From the NCBI RefSeq assembly GCF_009789225.1, contig NZ_WSTA01000013.1, positions 1-56,946 on the forward strand: a stretch of DNA of 56,946 nucleotides, written 5' to 3'. Every line of letters starts with the position of its first letter. The stretch's first letter is position 1. This document shows, one piece after another, positions 43,429 to 51,603 of this stretch. The notes below the pieces were generated by a model. That model was not told the DNA's origin, made no database searches, and saw only the letters and a program-made list of their open reading frames with translations. The stretch comes from Agromyces seonyuensis. GTDB taxonomy: Bacteria > Actinomycetota > Actinomycetes > Actinomycetales > Microbacteriaceae. A program made the position numbers and the translations under genes.

Positions 43429-44097
43429 CTACTCGGGCAGTTCCTGGCCGGCTGCCGCGCGCACGAGGTACTCGGCGTACCAGTCGGGCCAGTCGGGGTC
43501 CTCGTGCCCGATGCGGGTTTCGTGCTCGCCATGGGCGGCAGCGGCCGCGCGCAGGGCGGCCGCGAGCTCCGCGACCGAGTCGTAGCGCGTCTGCACGATG
43601 CGGCCGGGATGGCGGGTCGTGACCTCCTGCACGAGCCATTCGTTCCCGTCCGGATCGGCGAACGCGACCCAGGAGCCGTACGACGGGCGACCGGTGCCGG
43701 GGCCGGGCACTCTGGCGGCGCCGGCGGCGTGGTGGAAGATGCCGGTCTCGTCGTGGAAGACCTCGCTCACCGCGGCGCCGCCTTCGAGCAGTGCCGCGCG
43801 AGCGGCCCCGATGTCGGAGGCGACGAGCTGGAGGCCTCGGCTGCTGCCGGGGGCGGCCTCCGTCACCCCGTCGCCGAAGATGATCGAGGCGGGCGAACCG
43901 GGCGGGGTGAACTCGACGACGCGGAAGCCGTCCGCGACGTGGAGGTCGGTGTCGAGGGTCCAGCCGAGCCCGGCGTAGAACGCCTTCGCGCGTTCGACGT
44001 CGGAGACCGGGATGACGACGACTTCGAGCTTCAGCGCGGGCGCCTCGTCTCGGGTCGCCGCATCGGCGGCAGCGGTGCGCATCGTGGTGTCGACCAT
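43429..44097 (-). CDS. VOC-superfamily (glyoxalase-like) protein
   Basis: A 222-residue vicinal-oxygen-chelate protein. LEVVVIPVSDVERAKAFYAGLGWTLDTD opens the first beta-alpha-beta unit and WVAFADPDGNEWLVQEVT closes the second with the metal-binding Glu. An extra C-terminal part (about 170-222) with HPGRIVQTRYDSVAELAAALRAA and DPDWPDWYAEYLV is found in many actinobacterial members. The substrate is unknown. AAAGGAG lies 8 bases before the ATG. It is divergent from poxB. Confidence 0.87.
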   Translation of the reverse strand: MVDTTMRTAAADAATRDEAPALKLEVVVIPVSDVERAKAFYAGLGWTLDTDLHVADGFRVVEFTPPGSPASIIFGDGVTEAAPGSSRGLQLVASDIGAARAALLEGGAAVSEVFHDETGIFHHAAGAARVPGPGTGRPSYGSWVAFADPDGNEWLVQEVTTRHPGRIVQTRYDSVAELAAALRAAAAAHGEHETRIGHEDPDWPDWYAEYLVRAAAGQELPE

Positions 44098-44165
44098 GGG
44101 AGTGCTCCTTTCGAATCAGGCTTCGAGGATGCGCCGACCGCCGGTCCGGGCGCGCCCGTCGGATA

Positions 44166-44246
44166 CACGTGCCCGACCCCGTGCGACCACCCCCGTCCAC
44201 GTGCACCGACCTGCGTCCACGCGCGACGACCCCCGTTCACGTGCGC
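44166..44246. promoter_or_regulatory. Array of CACGTG palindromes between VOC gene and poxB
   Basis: CACGTG occurs at 44166-44171, 44198-44203 and 44238-44243. The last two lie in a 24-bp repeat (44183-44206 and 44223-44246, 21 of 24 identical, period 40). Spacing near multiples of the helical turn suggests cooperative binding by a dimeric regulator. Confidence 0.5.
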
Positions 44247-44346
44247 GTGCTCGGGAGCCCGTCGTCGGACCCGGGTGTCCCACGGGTGCCCCCGCGCGCC
44301 GGCGAGCGCGAACCTGACGGGGTACCCAGTCGATCGGAGGCCCACC

Positions 44347-46065
44347 ATGTCGTTCACCGTCGCCCATCTCATCGCCGACACGCTCGCCGCCTGCGGTGTC
44401 GAGCGCGTCTACGGCCTGCCCGGCGATTCGCTCAACGGCTTCACGGATGCGTTGCGGCGACGTCCCGACATCGCGTGGGTGCACGTGCGCCACGAAGAGG
44501 CCGCGGCGTTCGCCGCCGCGGGCGAAGCGGCTCTCACGGGTCGGCTCGCGGTCGTCGCGGCCAGTTGCGGCCCGGGCAACCTCCACCTCGTCAACGGCCT
44601 CTTCGACGCCCAGCGCTCCCGTGTCCCGATGCTCGTGATCGCCGCCCACATCCCGTCGGCCGAGATCGGCACGGGCTACTTCCAGGAGACGCACCCCGAG
44701 GAGCTGTTTCGCGAGTGCAGCGTGTACTGCGAGCTGGCCTCGACCCCGGAGCAGTTCCCGCAGGTGTTGAACATCGCCGTGCGCACGGCCGTGGAGCGGC
44801 AGGGCGTCGCGGTGCTCGTCGTCCCCGGCGACGTCCTCCTCGCCCGGATCGCCGAACCGGCGAGGATCCCGCCGATCCGGGCGAGCGAGTCGACCGCTCG
44901 GCCGAGCGATCGCGAGATCGCTTCCGCCGCTGCGGCCCTCGACGCGGTCGATCGCGTCACGATCCTCGCGGGCGCGGGCTGCGCCGGCGCCCACGACGAA
45001 CTGGTGGCGCTCGCGGCGCGGCTGCGGGCACCGATCGTGCACACGCTGCGCGGCAAGGACGCGGTCGAAGCGGACAACCCGTTCGATGCGGGGATGACGG
45101 GGCTGCTCGGGATGCCCGCGGGCTACCACGCCATGCGCCGCGCCGAGGCCCTGCTGATGGTCGGCTCCGACTTCCCGTACCGGGACTTCTACCCGGAGCA
45201 CGCGACGGTGATCCAGATCGACGACCGGGGCGAGCAGATCGGGCGTCGCATCGCGGTCGACGTGCCGCTGGTCGGCACCGCGAAGGAGACCCTCGCCGCG
45301 CTGTCGGCGAGCGTCGCGGCCAAATCCGACGGCAGCCATCTCGACGCCGCCATCCGAGCCCACGCGCACGACGTCCACGGGCTCGAGCACGCGGCGGCGT
45401 CCGGCGGATCGCGTCGTCGGATCCATCCGCAGTTCGTCGCGCGCACGATCGACGAACTCGCCGCCGACGACGCCGTGCTCGTGCCCGACGTGGGAACCCC
45501 GGTCGTCTGGGCGGCCCGGCACCTGCGGATGAACGGCCGCCGACGTCTGATCGGCTCGTTCACCCACGGCAGCATGGCGAATGCGCTCCCCCAGGCGATC
45601 GGGGTGCAGTCCGCCGAGCCGCATCGTCAGGTCATCGCCCTCTCCGGCGACGGCGGACTCGCGATGCTCCTCGGCGAACTGCTGACGCTGCGGCAGTCGG
45701 CGCTGCCTGTGAACGTCGTCGTCTTCAACAACGGAGCCCTCGGATTCGTGGAGCTCGAGATGAAGGCATCCGGATTCGTCAATTTCGGCACCGACCTCGA
45801 CAACCCGAGCTTCGCGGCGATCGCCGCGGCGATCGGCATCCACGCCGAGCGCGTCGACCGGCCGGATCTGGTCCGGCCGGCGATGCGGGCGGCATTCGCC
45901 CACGAGGGCCCCGCGCTCGTCGAAGTCATGACCGCGCGCCAGGAACTCTCCCTGCCGCCGCACATCTCGTTCGGACAGGCGGAGGGGTTCGCCCTCTACG
46001 CGACGCGGAGCGTGCTGTCAGGTCGCGCGGACGAGCTCATCGATCTCGCACGCACCAACCTCTGA
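44347..46065 (+). CDS. poxB: Pyruvate dehydrogenase (quinone) PoxB
   Basis: A 572-residue thiamine diphosphate- and FAD-dependent flavoenzyme that converts pyruvate to acetate and CO2 and passes electrons to membrane quinone. The length equals that of E. coli PoxB. The catalytic Glu50 is in VRHEEAAAF, the ThDP/Mg motif is SGDGGLAMLL (433-442) with VVFNNGALGF, and the FAD domain has VTILAGAGCAGAHDEL. The C-terminal end (about 549-572) is the membrane-binding region. GGAGG lies 6 bases before the ATG. A small membrane-protein gene follows 14 bases downstream in the same operon. Confidence 0.92.
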   Translation: MSFTVAHLIADTLAACGVERVYGLPGDSLNGFTDALRRRPDIAWVHVRHEEAAAFAAAGEAALTGRLAVVAASCGPGNLHLVNGLFDAQRSRVPMLVIAAHIPSAEIGTGYFQETHPEELFRECSVYCELASTPEQFPQVLNIAVRTAVERQGVAVLVVPGDVLLARIAEPARIPPIRASESTARPSDREIASAAAALDAVDRVTILAGAGCAGAHDELVALAARLRAPIVHTLRGKDAVEADNPFDAGMTGLLGMPAGYHAMRRAEALLMVGSDFPYRDFYPEHATVIQIDDRGEQIGRRIAVDVPLVGTAKETLAALSASVAAKSDGSHLDAAIRAHAHDVHGLEHAAASGGSRRRIHPQFVARTIDELAADDAVLVPDVGTPVVWAARHLRMNGRRRLIGSFTHGSMANALPQAIGVQSAEPHRQVIALSGDGGLAMLLGELLTLRQSALPVNVVVFNNGALGFVELEMKASGFVNFGTDLDNPSFAAIAAAIGIHAERVDRPDLVRPAMRAAFAHEGPALVEVMTARQELSLPPHISFGQAEGFALYATRSVLSGRADELIDLARTNL

Positions 46066-46079
46066 AGAAAGGGAACACC

Positions 46080-46577
46080 ATGAAACTCGTCACGACCGCC
46101 GCTGCCGGCGTCCTCGCCGGCGCGGTCGGCACGCTCGCGATGGATCTCGTCTGGTACCGGCGCTACCGCCGTTCCGGCGGGACCGAGCGCTTCCTGGCCT
46201 GGGAGTTCGCCGAGGACACGACCTCCTGGGAGACCGCGTCTGCGCCCGGGCAGGTCGGGCTGCGGGCATTCCGGGTCGCACTCCGTCGCACCCCGCCGGA
46301 CACGTGGGCGCGCCCGACGACGAACCTCGTGCACTGGGCGACGGGCGCCGGCTGGGGGGTCGCCTACGCGCTCGCACGGCGCTCCGTCGTCCGCTCGGAG
46401 GCCGCCGCGGCCGCCCTCGGTCCGGCCGCCTGGCTCACCTCGTACGCGACCCTGCCGCTCCTGGGCGTCTACCGACCCATCTGGAAGTACGACGCCCGAA
46501 CGCTCGCCCGCGATCTCGGGGCGCACACGATCTTCGGGCTCGCCACCGCGACGACGCTCGCCGCCGTCGACCGCTGA
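46080..46577 (+). CDS. Membrane protein of unknown function, poxB operon
   Basis: A 165-residue protein with an N-terminal glycine-rich helix (TAAAGVLAGAVGTLAMDLVWY), a second hydrophobic part near 82-100 and a C-terminal pair (AAWLTSYATLPLLGVY and TIFGLATATTLAAV). The pattern recalls small membrane proteins of the YagU/DUF1440 kind but I cannot place it firmly. AAAGGGA lies upstream of the ATG. It is 14 bases from the poxB stop, so the two are surely co-transcribed; it may serve the membrane association of PoxB or be unrelated. Confidence 0.75.
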   Translation: MKLVTTAAAGVLAGAVGTLAMDLVWYRRYRRSGGTERFLAWEFAEDTTSWETASAPGQVGLRAFRVALRRTPPDTWARPTTNLVHWATGAGWGVAYALARRSVVRSEAAAAALGPAAWLTSYATLPLLGVYRPIWKYDARTLARDLGAHTIFGLATATTLAAVDR

Positions 46578-46583
46578 ACCGGA

Positions 46584-46633
46584 ACGGACGGACGCCCGCG
46601 CGCTGCTCCGGCAGCGCGCGGGCGTCCGTCCGT
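46584..46633. terminator. 23-bp perfect hairpin terminator
   Basis: Bases 46584-46606 pair perfectly with 46611-46633 around a TCCG loop. It separates the poxB operon from the convergent BI-1 gene and is the strongest hairpin in the window. Confidence 0.9.
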
Positions 46634-46644
46634 CCTCGTCCGCG

Positions 46645-47331
46645 TCAGTCGCGGCCGCCGGTGAAGAGGGACAGGAAGAACGTGAACACGTTCAGGATGT
46701 CCAGGAAGATCGATGCCGCCAGCAGCGGGGCCGAGTCGACGTCGCTCGAGCGCCGGAGTCGCTGGAAGTCCCAGGCCGTGTAGACCGCGAAGATCGCGAG
46801 GCCGATCACGGAGAACAGCACGTCCGCACCGGGGAGGTTCACGAAGATGATCACGATCCCGAACACCAGCAGCGCGAGCAAGGCCCAGGAGGAGACCCGG
46901 GCCAGCGGCGCGAGATCGCGACTGGTCGCATACCCGTACGCGCCGAACCCGGCGATGAACAGCGCGGTCGCCCCGCCCGCATGCCACACGGCATCCGGGT
47001 TCACGGATGCGTAGTACGCGAGCGTCGGCGCGAGTGCCAGGCCGAGGAGCAGACCGACCGCGCCCAGCAACGCGATCGTGCCGTTCCGCGAGCGGGTCGA
47101 GGTCGCGTTCATCGCGATCAGGGCGATGAAGGCCCCGACGAACGCCACGATGCCCGCGACGCCGTTCAATCCCCGACCGGCGTAGGCGCCGACCGTGAAC
47201 AGCACGGCGGTGCCCGCCACGAAGCTCATGGTCTGTCCGAAGAGCAGCGGTGCGGTGCGGGTCGACTCCTCCTGCGCTCGGACGCCGCCCGTCGGTGGGT
47301 TCGGCACGGCGGGTTCGATGGACATGGACAT
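46645..47331 (-). CDS. Bax inhibitor-1 (BI-1/YccA-like) membrane protein
   Basis: A 228-residue seven-helix membrane protein of the BI-1/TMBIM family. It shows TAPLLFGQTMSFVAGTAVLFTVGAY near the first helix, a middle of paired helices, and the closing VYTAWDFQRLRR then SAPLLAASIFLDILNVFTFFLSLF. The D in LDILNVF and D in TAWDFQ correspond to the acidic pair of the family's calcium/pH-gated channel. GAAGGAG lies upstream of the ATG at 47331. It is followed on the same strand by no other gene. Confidence 0.88.
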   Translation of the reverse strand: MSMSIEPAVPNPPTGGVRAQEESTRTAPLLFGQTMSFVAGTAVLFTVGAYAGRGLNGVAGIVAFVGAFIALIAMNATSTRSRNGTIALLGAVGLLLGLALAPTLAYYASVNPDAVWHAGGATALFIAGFGAYGYATSRDLAPLARVSSWALLALLVFGIVIIFVNLPGADVLFSVIGLAIFAVYTAWDFQRLRRSSDVDSAPLLAASIFLDILNVFTFFLSLFTGGRD

Positions 47332-47372
47332 GGTTTCTCCTTCCGGTTGCAGCCGGAGCTGCGATTTCAGCG

Positions 47373-48599
47373 TCATGACAGCGGATGCTGCCCGCGCGCG
47401 GCCGTCGGCGGCGTCGTCCTGCCGACGAGGCTGGATGCCACGGTCACGATGGCCGCGATCGCTGCGGCGACGGTCCACGCGGGAATCCAGGGCGACGCCG
47501 CCGCGGCGACCAGCACGGCGGCGGCCGCGACGATCGAGGCCCGGCGCCGCCTGCGGAACAGGACCCACCGGAACGTCTCCAGGCCGAGCAGGAACGACAC
47601 GGCACCGCCGGCGAGCGCGACGACGGACACGGCGTCCGCCGGCGCGTTCGGGGCGACCGAGACGTCGTCGAGGACGAGCGCGCTCCCGAGGGCGACGAGC
47701 ACGACGCCGGCCACGATCGGAAAATGGCCGAGGGTGTAGGCGTCGCGTGCGAGCGCCGATCGACGCGCCCGGTCGCTGCTGCCGAGCACCACGGCCGCGT
47801 CGGCCGAGAGCCGCCCGAAGAACGCCCACCACAGGCTCGCCGTGGTGAGGAATCCGAGCAGCGCCACGGCGAGCGCCGCCGGAGCCGACGTCCACAGGTC
47901 CACGCGGGCTCCGGTGGCCAGGACCGTCTCCCCGAGGGCGATGATGAGCACGAGGTCGTGCCGTTCGGCGAAATGCCGGGCGCTGCCGACCCGCCAGCCG
48001 CGGTACTGCGAAGCGGAACGGCCGCCGACGAAGTCGACGACGAACGCTGTGGCCCAGAGCGCGGTCTGCCACGTGCCGCCGAGCCCCGCGCCGATGAACA
48101 CCAGGCCGATCGACACCGATTGCGGCACGACATCCAGCAGGATCTGCGTGCGCAGCCGCCGATGCGGCCAGGCGATCAGCGCGAACAGGACGAGGTAGCA
48201 GCCGCGCACCACCGTGAAGGCGATGGCGAGGATGACGGCGGGGGCGATCCGGCCCGGCAGCTCGTGCCAGGCCTCGGGGATGACGAGCCCGACGACGAAG
48301 AGCGCGGCCATCGCGACGAGCATCCCGACCCGCACGAACCCGCGGTCGAGGCGCACCTGGTTGCCGAGCCAGATGAAGGCGCACCACGCCCACCAGAGCA
48401 TCAGGAGCAGGACGAGCGCCCGTACGAGCGATTTGGCACCCGGGTTCGCCTCCACCAGCGCGACGACGCGGGTGAGGGCGAACACGAACACGAGGTCGAA
48501 GAAGATCTCGAACGGCGTCGTGCGGTCGGCGGCGCGCGTCGGAACGGCGGAGCCCCGCACTCGGGCGCGGGCGCCGCTGTGCGTCGTCGCCGTGGCCAT
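47373..48599 (-). CDS. LtrA-like membrane protein (second)
   Basis: A 408-residue multi-helix LtrA protein with the family motifs TTPFEIFFDLVFVFALTRVVALV, WWAWCAFIWLGNQVRLDRG and FAERHDLVLIIALGETVLATG. Twelve or so helices are predicted by eye. The role is unknown. GGGAGG lies 6 bases before the ATG. The stop is 41 bases before the BI-1 start, so LtrA and BI-1 genes form a minus-strand unit with the SRPBCC gene upstream. The other LtrA is at 27729. Confidence 0.88.
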   Translation of the reverse strand: MATATTHSGARARVRGSAVPTRAADRTTPFEIFFDLVFVFALTRVVALVEANPGAKSLVRALVLLLMLWWAWCAFIWLGNQVRLDRGFVRVGMLVAMAALFVVGLVIPEAWHELPGRIAPAVILAIAFTVVRGCYLVLFALIAWPHRRLRTQILLDVVPQSVSIGLVFIGAGLGGTWQTALWATAFVVDFVGGRSASQYRGWRVGSARHFAERHDLVLIIALGETVLATGARVDLWTSAPAALAVALLGFLTTASLWWAFFGRLSADAAVVLGSSDRARRSALARDAYTLGHFPIVAGVVLVALGSALVLDDVSVAPNAPADAVSVVALAGGAVSFLLGLETFRWVLFRRRRRASIVAAAAVLVAAAASPWIPAWTVAAAIAAIVTVASSLVGRTTPPTAARGQHPLS

Positions 48600-48629
48600 G
48601 TTCAGCCTCCCGTCCGGTCGCCGGATCGG

Positions 48630-49061
48630 TCAGGCGGTCGCGTGCAGCGGGCCGCTGAACGCTTTGCGCAGCGAGTTCGGCGCGACCAGGGGCAGCAGCG
48701 ACGCGAGGAGCTTGCCCTTGACGGACGCCGGATGCCGGGTGAGTTCGACGTCGACCCGCGACCCGGAGTCCGTCGGGACGACCGTGAACGACCAACCGCC
48801 GCCGGGGCCGAATACCTTGGAATCGAGCGTCGTGATGTCGACGCGCCCGGCCTCGGCATCCCACTCGTAGTGCGCGTGCTCCCACGCGGACGCGGTGCCC
48901 TCGGTGATGTCGGCCCAGTTGGATCCGATGCCGTGCACTTCGAAGTGCTCGGCGTCGATCGTCGGCCACGCCTCAGCGCGGGCGGGCGTGAAGTCGGTCA
49001 GCACGCCGATGACCTCGGCGGGGCTGAGGGTGGAGTCGAGGTGGAATCGGATGACGGGCAT
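48630..49061 (-). CDS. SRPBCC / START-like protein
   Basis: A 143-residue START-like protein: IRFHLDSTLSPAEVIGVLTDFTPARAEAWPTID at the N-terminus, WADITEGTASAWEHAHYEWD, GGGWSFTVVPTDSGSRVDVELTR, and a C-terminal helix. It may bind a lipid or polyketide-like ligand; nothing identifies it. ATG 49061 was chosen because AGGGA lies 6 bases upstream; an ATG at 49067 sits directly on that site. It starts a short minus-strand run SRPBCC-LtrA-BI-1. Confidence 0.82.
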   Translation of the reverse strand: MPVIRFHLDSTLSPAEVIGVLTDFTPARAEAWPTIDAEHFEVHGIGSNWADITEGTASAWEHAHYEWDAEAGRVDITTLDSKVFGPGGGWSFTVVPTDSGSRVDVELTRHPASVKGKLLASLLPLVAPNSLRKAFSGPLHATA

Positions 49062-49133
49062 GGCCATTCCCTTCTGCGAGGCGACCGGTGCTTCCGGGCG
49101 CACTCCGACGATCCCGCGCCGGGCCGCTCGAAG

Positions 49134-49182
49134 GCACCGGTGCCGGTCCCTGGCCACGGCCCCGGGCCGTGCCCGGGCACGG
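49134..49182. promoter_or_regulatory. Cluster of perfect palindromes
   Basis: GCACCGGTGC (49134-49143), CACGGCCC-C-GGGCCGTG (49155-49171) and CCGTGCCCGGGCACGG (49167-49182) follow each other in the divergent spacer between the SRPBCC gene and a small membrane protein. The last two overlap, so they may be alternative hairpins or operators. Confidence 0.5.
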
Positions 49183-49237
49183 GCCCAGTGGGTTGCACCG
49201 GCGCACCGCGATCGCGTCCGAGCGCACGCTGGGGTGC

Positions 49238-49399
49238 ATGGACACCGACACCTCATCCGCATCGGAAACCCCGCGCGAGCGCAGTCGCCTCGCACGGCTC
49301 GGTCGCATCGCCCTCCGCGCCGCCGGCATCATCGGCGCCGTCTTCGTCCTGCTCGCCTGCTGGGCCGAACTCGGCGCTCCGATCTTCGTCGGCCGTTGA
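49238..49399 (+). CDS. Small single-helix membrane protein
   Basis: A 53-residue protein: a polar, charged N-terminal half (MDTDTSSASETPRERSRLARLGR) and one hydrophobic segment (ALRAAGIIGAVFVLLACWAELG), ending shortly after. Positive charges before the helix predict the N-terminus inside. There is a modest GGGG ribosome-like site. The contrast between polar and hydrophobic halves makes it look like a real gene, but no family is recognised. Confidence 0.5.
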   Translation: MDTDTSSASETPRERSRLARLGRIALRAAGIIGAVFVLLACWAELGAPIFVGR

Positions 49400-49534
49400 G
49401 CGTCGTGGACCGCCGGACGCCGCGCCCCGGGCGAGCGCCGCCCGGGTCGCCCGGCTGCACGTGCACCGCATCCGCCGTTGTCCGCTCAGGGCGGACGCCC
49501 GCCGCCCACGGGGTCGCCGCGGGCCCCACGGGAC

Positions 49535-49540
49535 TAATCT
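49535..49540 (+). promoter_or_regulatory. -10 box upstream of PAC2 gene
   Basis: TAATCT would start transcription near 49547, giving a leader of about 33 bases that carries GGAGGA before the GTG at 49580. Confidence 0.45.
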
Positions 49541-49579
49541 GGATCGACGGCTCGGACGGGCCGGGAACACGGAGGACGC

Positions 49580-50479
49580 GTGGAGTCGAACGGCGCATTC
49601 GGCAAGCGGCTGCTCATCGTCGCATTCGAGGGCTGGAACGACGCCGGCGATGCCGCGACGGGTGCGTTGCGCGCGATCCGGCGCTCGCTCGACCTCGTCG
49701 AGATCGCGGCCGTCGACCCGGAGCTCTACTTCGACTATCAGTTCACGCGTCCGACCGTCACGACCGCGCCCGACGGAACCCGGAGCCTCGAGTGGCCGGG
49801 GGCCGTGCTGTACGGCCCGACCGGCGCCACGCCGGAGCCCGGCGAGCCGCAGCTCACCGGCCCGGGTGCCGACGCCGCGCACCTCCTCGTCGGCCAGGAA
49901 CCCGCCCGCACGTGGAAGGGTTTCGCCGCCGAGCTGGTCGACGCCGCGCTCGCCGCGGACGTCGACGGCGTCCTCTTCCTGGGTGCGATGCTCGCCGACG
50001 CGCCGCACACTCGCCCGCTCACGGTCTTCGCCTCGAGCGAGAACCCCGAGGTCCGCAGCTCGTTCGGGCTCGAGCGCAGCGAGTACGAGGGCCCGGTGGG
50101 CATCCTCTCCGTGCTCGCCGCCGCCGCCGAGCAGGCCGGCCTGCCCACGCTCACCCTCTGGGCGTCCGTGCCCCACTATGTGCACCAGTCGCCCTCGCCG
50201 AAGGCCGTGCTCGCGCTGCTGTCGAAGATCGAGGAGCTCACGGGCTGGTCGATCCCCCGCGGCGACCTCGAGCGCGAGGCCGAGGACTGGGTCGCCAACG
50301 TCGACGCCCTCGCCGAGGAGGACGAGGACATGGCCGCCTACATCGAGCAGCTCGAGCGCCACCGGGACGCGGTCGACTCCCCCGAGGCCAGCGGCGACGC
50401 GATCGCCGAGGAGTTCGAGCAGTACCTGCGCCGGCGCGGCGACGGGCCGGTCGAGCCCTGGCAGCGCCCCGGCTCCTGA
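49580..50479 (+). CDS. PAC2-family protein
   Basis: A 299-residue member of the PAC2 (proteasome assembly chaperone 2-like) family widespread in actinobacteria. Recognisable parts are LLIVAFEGWNDAGDAATGALRAI, DPELYFDYQFTRPTV, VLFLGAMLADAPHTRP and WASVPHYVHQSPSPKAVLALLSKIEELTG. An acidic C-terminal helix (LAEEDEDMAAYIEQLERHRD) follows. Its molecular role in bacteria is unknown. The GTG start has GGAGGA upstream. It is convergent with uppP, with an interspersed repeat cluster between them. Confidence 0.9.
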   Translation: MESNGAFGKRLLIVAFEGWNDAGDAATGALRAIRRSLDLVEIAAVDPELYFDYQFTRPTVTTAPDGTRSLEWPGAVLYGPTGATPEPGEPQLTGPGADAAHLLVGQEPARTWKGFAAELVDAALAADVDGVLFLGAMLADAPHTRPLTVFASSENPEVRSSFGLERSEYEGPVGILSVLAAAAEQAGLPTLTLWASVPHYVHQSPSPKAVLALLSKIEELTGWSIPRGDLEREAEDWVANVDALAEEDEDMAAYIEQLERHRDAVDSPEASGDAIAEEFEQYLRRRGDGPVEPWQRPGS

Positions 50480-50497
50480 GCGGCCGCTCGCGGTCCC

Positions 50498-50723
50498 CGG
50501 TCTCGATACTCTCCTTCGTCGCTCCTCGACCAGCGCAGGCACCCCCGCTGGTCGAGTAGCGAAGCGTATCGAGACCCCGGCACCCTCGTCGGTCGAGTAG
50601 CGAAGCGTATCGAGACCCCGGCACCCTCGTCGGTCGAGTAGCGAAGCGTATCGAGACCCCGGCGCCCGGTCTCGAGACGCTCCTTCGTCGCTACTCGACC
50701 AGCGGGCAGAGCTCGACCAGCGG
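50498..50723. repeat. REP-like interspersed repeat cluster
   Basis: Three tandem 41-bp units begin at 50550, 50591 and 50632, each holding GGTCGAGTAGCGAAG and TATCGAGACC. They are flanked by copies in the opposite orientation at about 50499-50535 and 50669-50705, with a partial one at 50711-50723. Each unit is itself a near palindrome. The cluster lies between two convergent genes, like bacterial REP/BIME elements. No spacers or cas genes, so not CRISPR. Confidence 0.85.
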
Positions 50724-50731
50724 CCGAGCCC

Positions 50732-51550
50732 TCAGGGCTGCAGGATCCCCATCGACAGCAGCACGAGCAACGTTCCGCCGAGCAGGATGCGGTAGATCAC
50801 GAACGGCAGGAAGCTGCGCTTCGAGATGTAGCCCATGAAGAAGGCGATCACGAGCAGCGCGACGATGAAGGCGACGACCGTCGCGACGGCGGTCTCGATG
50901 CCCGAGAACACCGACGGCTCGTCGAGGCTCGACACGAGCTGGAACAGGCCGGAGGCGAACACGGCCGGGATGGCCAGCAGGAACGCGTACCGCGCCGCAT
51001 CCGCTCGCTTGTACCCGAGGAAGAGGCCCATCGTGATCGTGCCGCCCGAACGCGAGACGCCCGGGATGAGCGCGAGCGCCTGCGCGAGGCCGTAGAGGAT
51101 GCCGTGGCCGTAGGTCAGGTCGCCGAGCGTGCGCCGCTTCGCGCCTACCCAGTCGGCGACGCCGAGCAGGATGCCGAAGACGATGAGCATCGTCGCCACG
51201 ATCCAGAGCGAGCGGAACGTCGTCTCGATCTGGTCCTGGAAGAGCAGGCCGAGGATGCCGATCGGCAGCGAGCCGATGATGATGAGCCAGCCCATGCGGG
51301 CATCCGGGTCGTTGCGCGGGATGCGGCCCCAGAGTGCCAGCCACCAGTGCGAGATGATTCGCACGATGTCGCGCCAGAAGAAGATGACGACGGCCGTTTC
51401 CGTGCCGAGCTGCGTGATCGCGGTGAAGGCCGCGCCCGGATCTTCGGCGTTCGGGAAGAACTCGCCGACGATGCGCAGGTGCGCACTCGAGGAGATCGGG
51501 AGGAACTCGGTCAGGCCCTGGACCAGACCCAGGATGAAGGCTTCGAACAC
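50732..51550 (-). CDS. uppP: Undecaprenyl-diphosphatase UppP (BacA)
   Basis: A 272-residue membrane enzyme with about eight helices that removes a phosphate from undecaprenyl diphosphate, recycling the carrier lipid of cell-wall synthesis. Signatures are [20 protein letters not shown] at 5-24, with the QGLTE acidic motif, and [20 protein letters not shown] near 165-184. The GTG start follows GGAG. It also gives some bacitracin tolerance in other species. It lies just downstream of the M20 peptidase on the same strand. Confidence 0.94.
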   Translation of the reverse strand: MFEAFILGLVQGLTEFLPISSSAHLRIVGEFFPNAEDPGAAFTAITQLGTETAVVIFFWRDIVRIISHWWLALWGRIPRNDPDARMGWLIIIGSLPIGILGLLFQDQIETTFRSLWIVATMLIVFGILLGVADWVGAKRRTLGDLTYGHGILYGLAQALALIPGVSRSGGTITMGLFLGYKRADAARYAFLLAIPAVFASGLFQLVSSLDEPSVFSGIETAVATVVAFIVALLVIAFFMGYISKRSFLPFVIYRILLGGTLLVLLSMGILQP

Positions 51551-51603
51551 GGTGCTCCGGATTCTCGTGGAGTGGCCGGGGGCGCGACGCCGCCCGGCGC
51601 GGG

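Noticed and set aside
50550-50662. Three regular 41-bp repeats that might suggest a CRISPR array.
   Set aside because: The units touch each other with no unique spacers, inverted copies flank them and no cas genes are near; they fit REP-like elements.
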